DNA of 64,000 bases, taken from positions 124,001 through 188,000 of the forward strand of contig NZ_JBHUIB010000002.1 of the NCBI RefSeq assembly GCF_042682785.1. Direction: 5' to 3'. Positions within the stretch are counted from its first letter, which is position 1. Each line of letters starts with the position of its first letter. This document shows, in pieces, positions 17,640 through 26,293 of this stretch. A program made the translations under genes and the position numbers. Under the pieces are notes generated by a model. The model worked only from the letters and a program-made list of their open reading frames with translations. It had not been told where the DNA came from and ran no database searches. The stretch comes from Thalassotalea_F euphylliae (GTDB lineage: Bacteria > Pseudomonadota > Gammaproteobacteria > Enterobacterales > Alteromonadaceae).

Positions 17640-20285
17640 ATGGCAAAATCTCTGGTAATCGTCGAGTCACCGGCCAAAGCAAAGACGATTAACAAATACC
17701 TAGGCAAAGATTTCATCGTGAAATCTAGCGTAGGTCATGTCCGTGATCTTCCAACAGGAAGCACAGGTAAGAAAGTGGCAGCCAAGCCTGCGGCCGAAGT
17801 CCGCAAAATGTCACCAGAAGCTAAAGCAAAATACAAAGCTAAACGCGACAAGCAAGCGTTAGTGAACCGCATGGGTATAGACCCCGAAAAAGATTGGAAA
17901 GCGTCGTACCATATCCTTCCAGGCAAAGAAAAAGTCGTTAATGAGTTAACTAAGCTCGCTGAAAAAGCCGATACTATCTATCTCGCAACCGATTTGGATA
18001 GAGAGGGGGAAGCTATCGCTTGGCACTTAAAAGAAATTTTAGGTGGAGAAGACGATAAGTATCGCCGAGTCGTCTTCAATGAAATTACAGAGAATGCGAT
18101 TCAACAGGCATTCGCGACGCCAGGTGAACTCAGCATGCCAGGCGTAAACGCACAACAAGCTCGCCGCTTTCTAGACCGTGTCGTTGGTTTTATGGTGAGC
18201 CCATTACTTTGGAAGAAAGTTGCACGTGGTTTATCAGCTGGACGTGTACAGTCAGTGGCAGTAAAACTGGTTGTAGAAAGAGAGCGAGAAATCAAAGCGT
18301 TTGATCCGCAAGAGTTCTGGGAAATCGTCGCTGATACAAAAGCAACAGATGGTACAGAGTTAACACTTGATGTAACACATCAAAATGGCAAAGCGTTTAA
18401 ACCCAAGAACAAAGCAGAAACAGATGCTGCTTTAGCGATACTTGAAAATGCGGCCTATTCGGTTGCAAAGCGAGAAGATAAGCCTTCGAAAAGCTCTCCT
18501 TCAGCACCATTTATTACCTCTACGCTTCAACAGGCGGCCAGTACGCGCTTAGGCTTTGGTGTTAAGCGTACTATGGGGCTTGCTCAGCGATTGTATGAAG
18601 CTGGTCATATTACCTACATGCGTACAGACTCGACTAACTTGAGTGCAGACGCCGTGAATATGGCACGTGATTACATTAGTGACAACTTTGGTGAGAATTA
18701 CTTACCTGAAAAAGCAAAGGTTTACGGTTCTAAGGGCAACGCACAAGAGGCGCATGAAGCGATACGTCCATCAAATGTGAAACTAGAAGCTGCTTTGTTA
18801 AACGATGTCGATGCAGATGCGAAGAAGCTATATGATTTGATTTGGCGACAATTTGTTGCTTGTCAAATGACCGCGGCGCGTTATGACGTTTCAACGTTAA
18901 CCATATCGGCGGGTGAATTTGACCTTAAAGCAAAAGGTCGTGTGATGCGCTTTGATGGTTGGACAAAGGTCCACCCACAAATGAATAAAGGCGATGACAA
19001 ACATCTTCCTGATCTCGCTGTCGGAGAAGCAGTAAGCTTAGTTAAGTTGGACCCGTCACAGCACTTTACCAAGCCACCAGCGCGCTTTGGTGAAGCGTCT
19101 TTGGTTAAAGAATTAGAAAAACGCTCAATTGGGCGACCATCGACCTATGCTTCAATTATTTCAACCATACAAGATCGTGGCTATGTGCGTCTCGAAAAGA
19201 AGCGCTTCTATGCTGAAAAAATGGGTGAAATAGTCACTGACAGCTTGTCTGGTAGTTTCAGTAACTTAATGAGTTACGATTTTACAGCCAATATGGAACA
19301 AGAGCTTGATGACATTGCAGAAGGTGCAATTGACTGGAAATCGGTACTGAACGAATTTTATGGCAACTTTAAAGAACAACTAAATAACGCAGACAAGCCT
19401 TCAGAAGAAGGTGGCATGCAAGCTAATGAGCCAGTGCTTACCGATATTGATTGCCCGACGTGTGGTCGCAAAATGGGCATTCGCACGGCATCTACGGGTG
19501 TGTTCTTAGGCTGTTCCGGCTACTCGTTACCGCCGAAAGAGCGCTGTACCACTACCATGAACTTGATTCCTGGTGAAGAGGCTGTAAGTGTTTTAGCTGA
19601 AGATCAAGAAACAGAGGCCCTTCGTGCCATGCATCGTTGTCATAAATGTGGCACTGCAATGGACAGCTATTTGATTGATGAGAAGCGTAAGCTACATGTC
19701 TGTGGTAATAACCCAGTTTGTGATGGTTACGAGCTAGAGGAAGGTGATTTCAAGATAAAAGGGTATGATGGCCCTGTGCTTGAATGTGACCGCTGTGGTT
19801 CTGATATGGAGCTAAAATCAGGCCGTTTTGGCAAGTACTTCGACTGTACAAATTCTGAGTGTAAAAACACGCGTAAGCTATTGGCAAATGGTGAAGCGGC
19901 TCCACCTAAGGAAGACCCGGTTCAATTACCTGAGCTTCCATGTGAAAAGTCTGATGCTCACTTTGTATTAAGAGATGGGGCTGCAGGTATCTTCTTAGCG
20001 GCTAGCACATTTCCGCGCTCTCGAGAGACAAGAGCGCCTAAAGTTGCTGAGTTGCATCGCTTTAGAGATAGGATTTCTTCTAAATTCTACTATTTGGCTG
20101 ACGCTCCACAGCAAGACGCAGATGGTAACGATTATATTGTTCGTTATAGCAGAAAAACAAAAGAGCAGTATGTAATGACTGAAGTAGATGGAAAGGCTAC
20201 CGGTTGGGTTGCTAAGTATATCGAAGGTAAATGGGTGGAAGAGCAGACTAAAAAGTCTGCGGCTAAACCGAAGAAGAAAAAGTAG
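17640..20285 (+). CDS. topA: DNA topoisomerase I (type IA)
   Basis: 881-residue type IA topoisomerase that relaxes negative supercoils. The N-terminal Toprim domain starts KSLVIVESPAKAKTINKYLG and has the acidic motif ATDLDREGE. The catalytic tyrosine is Y326, in ITYMRTDSTNLS, and SAGRVQSVAVKL is the usual conserved segment. The C-terminal part holds three Cys4-type zinc-ribbon modules (CPTCGRKMG, CHKCGTAMD, CDRCGSDME) and a basic tail ending AKPKKKK. Its ribosome-binding site is in AAAGCAGGAAA. In E. coli topA is directly followed by cysB; here cysB lies 2.9 kb downstream with three genes between. Confidence 0.97.
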   Translation: MAKSLVIVESPAKAKTINKYLGKDFIVKSSVGHVRDLPTGSTGKKVAAKPAAEVRKMSPEAKAKYKAKRDKQALVNRMGIDPEKDWKASYHILPGKEKVVNELTKLAEKADTIYLATDLDREGEAIAWHLKEILGGEDDKYRRVVFNEITENAIQQAFATPGELSMPGVNAQQARRFLDRVVGFMVSPLLWKKVARGLSAGRVQSVAVKLVVEREREIKAFDPQEFWEIVADTKATDGTELTLDVTHQNGKAFKPKNKAETDAALAILENAAYSVAKREDKPSKSSPSAPFITSTLQQAASTRLGFGVKRTMGLAQRLYEAGHITYMRTDSTNLSADAVNMARDYISDNFGENYLPEKAKVYGSKGNAQEAHEAIRPSNVKLEAALLNDVDADAKKLYDLIWRQFVACQMTAARYDVSTLTISAGEFDLKAKGRVMRFDGWTKVHPQMNKGDDKHLPDLAVGEAVSLVKLDPSQHFTKPPARFGEASLVKELEKRSIGRPSTYASIISTIQDRGYVRLEKKRFYAEKMGEIVTDSLSGSFSNLMSYDFTANMEQELDDIAEGAIDWKSVLNEFYGNFKEQLNNADKPSEEGGMQANEPVLTDIDCPTCGRKMGIRTASTGVFLGCSGYSLPPKERCTTTMNLIPGEEAVSVLAEDQETEALRAMHRCHKCGTAMDSYLIDEKRKLHVCGNNPVCDGYELEEGDFKIKGYDGPVLECDRCGSDMELKSGRFGKYFDCTNSECKNTRKLLANGEAAPPKEDPVQLPELPCEKSDAHFVLRDGAAGIFLAASTFPRSRETRAPKVAELHRFRDRISSKFYYLADAPQQDADGNDYIVRYSRKTKEQYVMTEVDGKATGWVAKYIEGKWVEEQTKKSAAKPKKKK

Positions 20286-20299
20286 TCTGCACGCAGTAT

Positions 20300-20325
20300 A
20301 AAAAAGCGCCGTTTGGCGCTTTTTT
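20300..20325 (+). terminator. Intrinsic terminator after topA
   Basis: AAAAAAGCGCC, GTTT loop, GGCGCTTTTTT: strong stem and T-tract. Confidence 0.9.
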
Positions 20326-20435
20326 CGTATTATGGCTAAGAGAATTCTTGTTTATTGTTGTGAACTTGTTATTTTAATACCGTATTTCAGTAAACGTCGT
20401 TGAAATCGACACTATCTATCCGGAAGTTGTGAGAA

Positions 20436-21608
20436 ATGGATATTTTCACCCTCATCATGTGCACCTTGCTTGTTAGCTTTTTTATGATGCTAACTATGTT
20501 TTCCTTATTCAAAGGGAGTCGTCATGAAGCATATCTGCTGGATTGGGGCGTTGCTGGCGCGTGTTTTTGTGCATCGAGTTTCTTTGGTGTGCTGGGCACA
20601 CAGTTTGGCTTATCTGGAGTCATAGCTTCTGGTATTGCCAATTCATTTTATATAACGGCACATGCAGCCATATTCACCGGACTATTTGTGTTAAACGGTG
20701 GGCAAAGCCAGAGAGCTATGTTGCTTGTTGTTTGGCTGTTTATATTGTTTCTCCACCAGTTCGAGTATATCTATTCTTCCGTTAATAATCGCCAGCTAGT
20801 CTTTTACCCGCTTATCATTGCATTTGACTTATTGGCCGCATCACAGGCGCATAAATTACGGAAGCAAAGTTATGGATACGGGCTGATTAAATGTGTCATG
20901 CTGTTTTTTGTTGCGCAAATGGTGATCAGAACGCTGTATATGTTGATTGATGGTAAATCCATGGCCGTGTTTGGTAGCGAATTTGTACAAACATCTGGAA
21001 CACTATTTTTGTTGTTGTTTTTATTTTTGCAAACGCTCGCGTTTGTATTGGTTTTTAATACGCGAAAAGAAAACCAAATCCGCAGTTACGCCATCACCGA
21101 CCACTTGACCGGTTGGTTGAATAGAAGGGCGCTTGAGCCTAATACAAAAAGCCTATTAGCAAAAGCAAAGCGTGAGAAAGTGCAGCTGGGTGTGATTATG
21201 TTTGATATTGACAACTTTAAAGCGGTCAATGATGAATATGGTCACCTGTGTGGTGATGAGGTAATAAAACAAGTTGCTAATAAAGCCAAACAAGTAAACA
21301 GGGATTCAGACTTTCATTACCGCGTTGGCGGAGAAGAATTTCTGGTATTGCTTTATAACGTTAATCTGTATCAAGTGCAGCAATTAGCGGAACGTGTTAG
21401 AGCCGCAATAGATGAGTTAATGGTAGTTCACAATCATAAGAAAATTCACCCAAAAGTGAGTGTTGGCACGGCACTATCAAGTAAATCAGACGAGCAATGG
21501 GAAGCGTTAATAAGTCGAGCAGACAAAGCGCTATATTTTGCTAAAGAAAATGGCAAGAATCAGGTCAAAGCATTTCAACCTGATATGGATGCCTTAGCGA
21601 CGAACTAA
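20436..21608 (+). CDS. Membrane-bound diguanylate cyclase (GGDEF domain)
   Basis: 390 residues. The N-terminal half (about 1-205) contains six to seven hydrophobic helices forming a membrane sensor. The C-terminal GGDEF domain begins TDHLTGWLNRRALE. The active-site motif is GGEEF at 298-302, with metal-binding FDIDNFKAVND upstream. The inhibitory I-site RDSD (289-292) sits exactly five residues before it, so product inhibition by c-di-GMP is expected. It should make c-di-GMP from two GTP. The signal sensed is unknown. It is one of three such enzymes in the window. Confidence 0.9.
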   Translation: MDIFTLIMCTLLVSFFMMLTMFSLFKGSRHEAYLLDWGVAGACFCASSFFGVLGTQFGLSGVIASGIANSFYITAHAAIFTGLFVLNGGQSQRAMLLVVWLFILFLHQFEYIYSSVNNRQLVFYPLIIAFDLLAASQAHKLRKQSYGYGLIKCVMLFFVAQMVIRTLYMLIDGKSMAVFGSEFVQTSGTLFLLLFLFLQTLAFVLVFNTRKENQIRSYAITDHLTGWLNRRALEPNTKSLLAKAKREKVQLGVIMFDIDNFKAVNDEYGHLCGDEVIKQVANKAKQVNRDSDFHYRVGGEEFLVLLYNVNLYQVQQLAERVRAAIDELMVVHNHKKIHPKVSVGTALSSKSDEQWEALISRADKALYFAKENGKNQVKAFQPDMDALATN

Positions 21609-21617
21609 TTGGGTTAC

Positions 21618-21986
21618 CTACATGAATTCCAGTTCGTCTATTACACGACGTGCTTGAGCAGCGGTACAGTCGGTTTTAGCGATTAACTGGTTAACGGTTA
21701 TTCCTGCGTTTTGTTTAGCAATAAACATTAGATCATCATGTGTTAATGACTCTTGCTGCTTTCTCAAATGCTTTGCAAGCCATTGCCAGCTGTCTTCATT
21801 ACTTTGTTCTATAAATTCAATAATATTTTGCAATTGATACTTGTCCGCAGACAACTTCCAGTTCCTTGAGCGTCCTATACGATTTAGTTCACAACCAATT
21901 GCTCGAATCTCTGACTTAAGCGCATATGCCTTCATCGTTTTGCGAAGAAACGATGGCAATATAATGGTGGAACTAGAAGACTTCAC
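21618..21986 (-). CDS. Ribosome-recycling-factor-family-like small protein, function unknown
   Basis: 122 residues from a GTG start. The open frame extends to an ATG at 22067, but that ATG lies inside the terminator hairpin of the upstream gene, so GTG 21986, preceded by GAAAG, is favoured. The segment ILPSFLRKTMKAYALKSEIRAIGCELNRIGRSRNWKLSADK resembles small gammaproteobacterial proteins that databases label ribosome recycling factor family; this is recognised from memory. The RSRNWKL core is characteristic. A helical C-terminus follows (TVNQLIAKTDCTAAQARRVIDELEF). It converges with the GGDEF gene. Function is unknown. Confidence 0.55.
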   Translation of the reverse strand: MKSSSSTIILPSFLRKTMKAYALKSEIRAIGCELNRIGRSRNWKLSADKYQLQNIIEFIEQSNEDSWQWLAKHLRKQQESLTHDDLMFIAKQNAGITVNQLIAKTDCTAAQARRVIDELEFM

Positions 21987-22054
21987 AATGTCGCTTTCAA
22001 TATCGTAATGGGGTAGATAACTAGTATAAAAAAACTTTTCAGGCCTTAAAACCA

Positions 22055-22081
22055 AAACAACCAGCATAGCGCTGGTTGTTT
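22055..22081 (-). terminator. Hairpin downstream of the coiled-coil membrane protein gene
   Basis: Perfect 11-bp stem AAACAACCAGC/GCTGGTTGTTT around a 5-nt loop, just after the stop at 22098. The T-run is short. Confidence 0.6.
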
Positions 22082-22097
22082 GTGTTGATTGTGGTGC

Positions 22098-22868
22098 TTA
22101 CCACTTTTTCTTTGGTTGGAATAAAACGTCCAAGTCGTCTTCTTCACTTTTCGCTTTTTTGGCAGCGTCTTTGGCATTCGTATTTTTAAGTTCAGCTGTA
22201 ATTTGCTCAAGTTTGTCTTCTATTTCTTCTTTCTTAGAACGTACATACTCGCTTTGATTCGAAGTGTTGCCAATGGTTTGTAACGCTTTTTCGTAGTACT
22301 GACGCGCAGAGCCTAACATTTCTTTGCTGTATGCTTGATTGCCGCGTTTTAGTAAGCTCTCGATATTTATTTTAAGCTGCATGCCATCTAAACGTGCATC
22401 CTGTTTCACAAATACTTGCGCATCAAGTGCGCCTTTAGTTTGTTCTGACTTAAGCGTTACACGAAGCTTTTTGATACATTGAAGTATTTGGACAAGCTGT
22501 TGTTCATTATCTGGCAATGTAAACTGTTCTTCTTTGTTCGAGCTATTTGCCGCCATGTCAGCTGATGCTTTTAGACGAGACTCGAACTCTTGAACTTTTT
22601 GCTTGCTTGCTTTTACCTCTGGCATGATTTGTAGCATGGCTTTCGCCGCGTTTAAGCTCCGACGAGTCAGAATTTCAACCATGGCTGGATTGTCAGGCAA
22701 CATAGCCATCATCATGATGAGTTCTTCGGTTTCATCAATAATTGCCTTTTGTTTAGCGACCTTGGCACGCTTTTCTGCTTCTACTTTTTCTTTGTGTTGC
22801 TGAATTGCGTTAATCACTACGACAAAAATAATCAGAGCGACAATCAATCCGACAATTATTGCTATCAT
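22098..22868 (-). CDS. Membrane-anchored coiled-coil protein of unknown function
   Basis: 256 residues. One N-terminal transmembrane helix (about 3-20) is followed by a highly charged, mostly helical cytoplasmic region. A TPR-like pair appears around residues 170-200 (SLLKRGNQAYSKEMLGSARQYYEKALQTI). The Lys-rich C-terminus ends DDLDVLFQPKKKW. I do not recognise a named family; related Alteromonadales proteins are sometimes labelled DNA repair protein without clear basis. It lies between topA-side genes and cysB, on the opposite strand. No enzyme motif is visible. Confidence 0.7.
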   Translation of the reverse strand: MIAIIVGLIVALIIFVVVINAIQQHKEKVEAEKRAKVAKQKAIIDETEELIMMMAMLPDNPAMVEILTRRSLNAAKAMLQIMPEVKASKQKVQEFESRLKASADMAANSSNKEEQFTLPDNEQQLVQILQCIKKLRVTLKSEQTKGALDAQVFVKQDARLDGMQLKINIESLLKRGNQAYSKEMLGSARQYYEKALQTIGNTSNQSEYVRSKKEEIEDKLEQITAELKNTNAKDAAKKAKSEEDDLDVLFQPKKKW

Positions 22869-23148
22869 ATTTATTCCAATAATAAGTTCGAACTACTTTT
22901 TACGAGTCTACAAAAATTGTATGCATTATCATAGAGCTAAACAGATGAATTAGTGAAAAACCTCTAGAAAGTGTAGCTTATTCAAACGACTTTTACTTTT
23001 ATGCATTGTTTACGAGATATTTCGACATTATTTGCTAAGCTTTTGGTTATAAATTGAATATTTTTAAATCAAATATGGAATATTACTGAGAATCAGTATA
23101 TATTTTTGGAATAAGAAAAGTTCGAATCCAAGTGATAATGGAATAAAG

Positions 23149-24123
23149 ATGAAACTCCAACAGTTACGTTACATTGTTGAGGTACTAAATAATAACCTCA
23201 ATGTGTCGGCTACAGCCGAAAGCTTATACACTTCACAGCCTGGTATTAGTAAACAGGTGCGAATGCTCGAAGACGAGCTGGGCATTCAAATTTTTGGTCG
23301 AAGTGGTAAGCATTTAACACACGTGACTTCTGCGGGCCATGAAGTTATCAATATCGCTACGGAAATACTGAATAAAGTTGAAGCGATAAAAGCGGTTGCT
23401 AGTGAGCATACGCAGCCAGACCAAGGAAAACTTCGCATTGCTACTACGCACACGCAAGCGCGCTATGCACTGCCTGATGTTATCCAAGGTTTTATTAAAA
23501 AGTACCCTAAAGTGTCACTGCACATGTACCAGGGAACGCCTCAGCAAATCAGTGAAGCTTCTGCCAAAGGTGACGCTGATTTTGCTATTGCTACCGAATC
23601 TTTGCATTTATACAACGACTTAATCATGTTGCCGTGTTATCACTGGAACAGAAGTATTATCGTTCGAAAAGATCATCCTCTTGCTAACAAGAAAGATTTA
23701 ACCATCGCTGATATTGCTAAGTATTCCTTAGTGACTTACGTGTTTGGTTTTACCGGTCGTTCCGAGCTGGACAAAGCATTTAGTGCTGCAGGTTGTGAGC
23801 CTAAAGTGGTATTTACCGCAACAGACGCAGATGTTATCAAAACCTATGTTCGCCTTGGTGTGGGTATTGGTGTGATTGCAACGATGGCAATGGATCCTGA
23901 AACAGATTCAGATTTAGTCGTGTTAGACGCAAGCCATTTGTTTAAAGCCAGTACAACGAAAATCGGCTTCAAACGTGGTACATTCTTGCGCGGTTATATG
24001 TTTGATTTCATTGAGCGTTTTGCACCTCATCTCAACCGAGACTTGGTTACACGAGCAATGCTGCTGAAAAACAACCATGAAATTGAAGAGCTGATGTCGG
24101 ATATAGAGCTTCCTGTTAAATAG
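23149..24123 (+). CDS. cysB: LysR-family transcriptional regulator CysB
   Basis: 324-residue LysR regulator. The N-terminal winged HTH reads MKLQQLRYIVEVLNNNLNVSATAESLYTSQPGISKQVRMLEDELG, the characteristic CysB beginning. The co-inducer domain contains the ligand-binding TTHTQARYALP stretch, as in CysB/Cbl, which binds N-acetylserine or sulfate. CysB activates sulfate assimilation and cysteine biosynthesis, which fits cysZ at the left edge of the window. The upstream spacer contains TACTGAGAATCAGTA (23084-23098), an inverted repeat that could be an operator. It ends at a terminator shared with convergent sdaA. Confidence 0.95.
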   Translation: MKLQQLRYIVEVLNNNLNVSATAESLYTSQPGISKQVRMLEDELGIQIFGRSGKHLTHVTSAGHEVINIATEILNKVEAIKAVASEHTQPDQGKLRIATTHTQARYALPDVIQGFIKKYPKVSLHMYQGTPQQISEASAKGDADFAIATESLHLYNDLIMLPCYHWNRSIIVRKDHPLANKKDLTIADIAKYSLVTYVFGFTGRSELDKAFSAAGCEPKVVFTATDADVIKTYVRLGVGIGVIATMAMDPETDSDLVVLDASHLFKASTTKIGFKRGTFLRGYMFDFIERFAPHLNRDLVTRAMLLKNNHEIEELMSDIELPVK

Positions 24124-24153
24124 GCACTCTTTGCTTATCAGTGACCAACTAAC

Positions 24154-24180
24154 AAAAAAGAGGCTTTTAGCCTCTTTTTT
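24154..24180. terminator. Bidirectional terminator between cysB and sdaA
   Basis: AAAAAAGAGGC, TTTTA loop, GCCTCTTTTTT, with T-tracts on both strands between convergent genes. Confidence 0.9.
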
Positions 24181-24216
24181 GGTTTTCATAGTCAATGTTG
24201 CGGTTGAAGGGGTTGT

Positions 24217-25593
24217 CTAACACTCAATGATATTAACAGCTAAGCCACCTCGCGATGTCTCTTTGTATTTAGTCTTCATATCATTCCCTGTGTCCCACAT
24301 AGTTTTGATCACCTTATCAAGCGATACCTTTTGAGTGCCTGTACCGCGCAATGCAAGACGAGAAGCATTAATTGCCTTAACAGCACCCATGGCATTACGT
24401 TCGATACAAGGTACCTGTACGAGCCCGCCTACAGGATCACAAGTTAAGCCTAAGTTATGCTCCATACCAATCTCTGCGGCATTTTCCACTTGCTTAGGCG
24501 AACCTCCCATGATTTCGGTCAGCGCGCCTGCAGCCATAGAACAGGCCACACCTACCTCGGCTTGGCAACCACCTTCTGCACCTGAAATAGTTGCATTGGT
24601 TTTGTACAATACACCTATCGCCGCAGCTGTTAGTAGGTAACGGATACAGTCTTCGTCTTCAACTGGTTTTATGAATTTATCGTAGTAGCACAGTACGGCA
24701 GGAATAATACCCGCAGCACCGTTAGTAGGCGCAGTAACTACGCGGCTACCAGCTGCATTTTCCTCATTTACCGCTAGTGCAAATAGGTTAACCCAATCCA
24801 TCGCACTTAACGGGTCGACATTCTTTTCTACAGAGAGTGAGCGGTGTAATGCTGGCGCACGTCTATTTACTTTTAGGCCACCAGGCAGAATACCTTCGGT
24901 GCGCATACCTCGGTCTACACTGTCTTTCATTGCGCGCCAGATAGCGACTAATCCTTCACGGATTGTTTTTTCATCAGTCAGACACTTTTCGTTGTCCATC
25001 ATTATCGTACTGATACTTAAACCTTTCTCTGTGGCTTCTTTTATTAGCTCATCCGCAGTAGAAAAAACATGGGGTCTAACGATGTTGGCATGTAAAGATA
25101 GCGCTTTGTCTTTTTCCTTTTCAAAATCGCAGTCCTGAACGATAAAACCGCCACCAATTGAGTAGTAGGTTTCTTCAAAAATGATGTCATCACCGCTGTA
25201 AGCAAAAATGGTCATTGCATTAGCGTGAGCAGGTAGCGTCTTTCTTCTGTGATAGATAATCGCGTTTGACTTAGGGAAGTCGACCGTCTTTTTGCCCAAC
25301 AAAGAGATTTGCTGACTATCAACTGTAGATGCGAGGATCGTTTCTATGGACTCTACAGGGATGGTTTCTGGCGCTTCACCAGTTAAACCCAAAATAACGG
25401 CTTTTCCTGTGCCATGGCCAACACCGGTTTGCCCTAGAGAGCCAAACAGCTCGCAGTTTACGCGATCGACTGATGCTAATAAGCCTTTTTCTTCAAGGTG
25501 TTCAGCGAATAATTTTGCTGCACGCATTGGGCCAACCGTGTGAGAACTGGACGGACCAATGCCAATTGAAAACATATCAAATACACTAATCAT
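24217..25593 (-). CDS. sdaA: L-serine ammonia-lyase (iron-sulfur dependent)
   Basis: 458-residue single-chain L-serine dehydratase that converts serine to pyruvate and ammonia. The N-terminal beta domain starts MISVFDMFSIGIGPSSSHTVGPM. The C-terminal alpha domain holds the conserved cysteines that bind a 4Fe-4S cluster (for example in GAEGGCQAEVGVACSM and NLGLTCDPVGGLVQVPC). The length equals E. coli SdaA/SdaB. It is a monocistronic gene with about 120 bp before the next minus-strand gene. No residue loss is seen. Confidence 0.95.
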   Translation of the reverse strand: MISVFDMFSIGIGPSSSHTVGPMRAAKLFAEHLEEKGLLASVDRVNCELFGSLGQTGVGHGTGKAVILGLTGEAPETIPVESIETILASTVDSQQISLLGKKTVDFPKSNAIIYHRRKTLPAHANAMTIFAYSGDDIIFEETYYSIGGGFIVQDCDFEKEKDKALSLHANIVRPHVFSTADELIKEATEKGLSISTIMMDNEKCLTDEKTIREGLVAIWRAMKDSVDRGMRTEGILPGGLKVNRRAPALHRSLSVEKNVDPLSAMDWVNLFALAVNEENAAGSRVVTAPTNGAAGIIPAVLCYYDKFIKPVEDEDCIRYLLTAAAIGVLYKTNATISGAEGGCQAEVGVACSMAAGALTEIMGGSPKQVENAAEIGMEHNLGLTCDPVGGLVQVPCIERNAMGAVKAINASRLALRGTGTQKVSLDKVIKTMWDTGNDMKTKYKETSRGGLAVNIIEC

Positions 25594-25717
25594 GGTGATA
25601 GCCTGAATTAATAATTGTACTTTCTAGTATTTTTGAAATTATGTTCGGCATTCTACCTGAAAGTTTTCATTGTTAAAAACAGATAACTTCAATTATAGGA
25701 GAAATAAATAAAATGGC

Positions 25718-26293
25718 TTAATGATGGATGTGCGCTACAAGGTCAGCCAACATAGCAGCAGTAGCACCCCAAATATTGTAATGCTTATAAGGCATAAAAT
25801 AGACGTGATGTTTTTTACCTTTATGGAAGGTAGACACTTTTAAATGGTTTTGATGGTCTACAAAGAAGCTTAGTGGAACGGTAAATATTTCTGCCACTTC
25901 TTGCTCGTCCGCTTGCAGTGCTAGCTCACCACTGATCAGTCCAATAATAGGAGTCACTTGGTAACCCGTTATCGTGTGATAAGGTTCAAGCTGACCAAGT
26001 ACATCAACTTGTTCTGGGTTTAATGCAATTTCTTCGTGAGCTTCTCTCAGTGCCGTCTCAACGTAATTTGCATCTTGCTTTTCAACTTTACCGCCGGGAA
26101 AGCTAATTTGCCCAGGGTGATGCTTAAGGTGATCCGCTCTTCGGGTAAAGACAATATCTAAGCCTCGCTCAGTTTCGACGAGAGGAATAAGAACAGCCGC
26201 TGCTTTTACGCGGTCAGCGAATTTGAATTTATGTTGTGATGGCGCTAACGGAAATAAATGAAAACGATTGAGAAACTGCGCTTTATTCATCAC
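25718..26293 (-). CDS. nudL: Nudix hydrolase, CoA pyrophosphatase type (NudL)
   Basis: 191 residues. The Nudix box is GGKVEKQDANYVETALREAHEEI, with the catalytic REAHEE core intact. It is preceded by TRRADHLKHHPGQISFPGG, the signature that marks the CoA-pyrophosphatase (NudL/YeaB) branch. Predicted activity is hydrolysis of CoA to 3',5'-ADP and phosphopantetheine. The start overlaps the end of pabB by 11 bp, so translational coupling is likely; pabB-nudL adjacency is common in gammaproteobacteria. Confidence 0.9.
   Translation of the reverse strand: MMNKAQFLNRFHLFPLAPSQHKFKFADRVKAAAVLIPLVETERGLDIVFTRRADHLKHHPGQISFPGGKVEKQDANYVETALREAHEEIALNPEQVDVLGQLEPYHTITGYQVTPIIGLISGELALQADEQEVAEIFTVPLSFFVDHQNHLKVSTFHKGKKHHVYFMPYKHYNIWGATAAMLADLVAHIHH

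Noticed and set aside
25594..25717. Possible riboswitch upstream of sdaA
   Set aside because: The spacer is short and AT-rich, and no glycine- or other riboswitch core pattern is visible.
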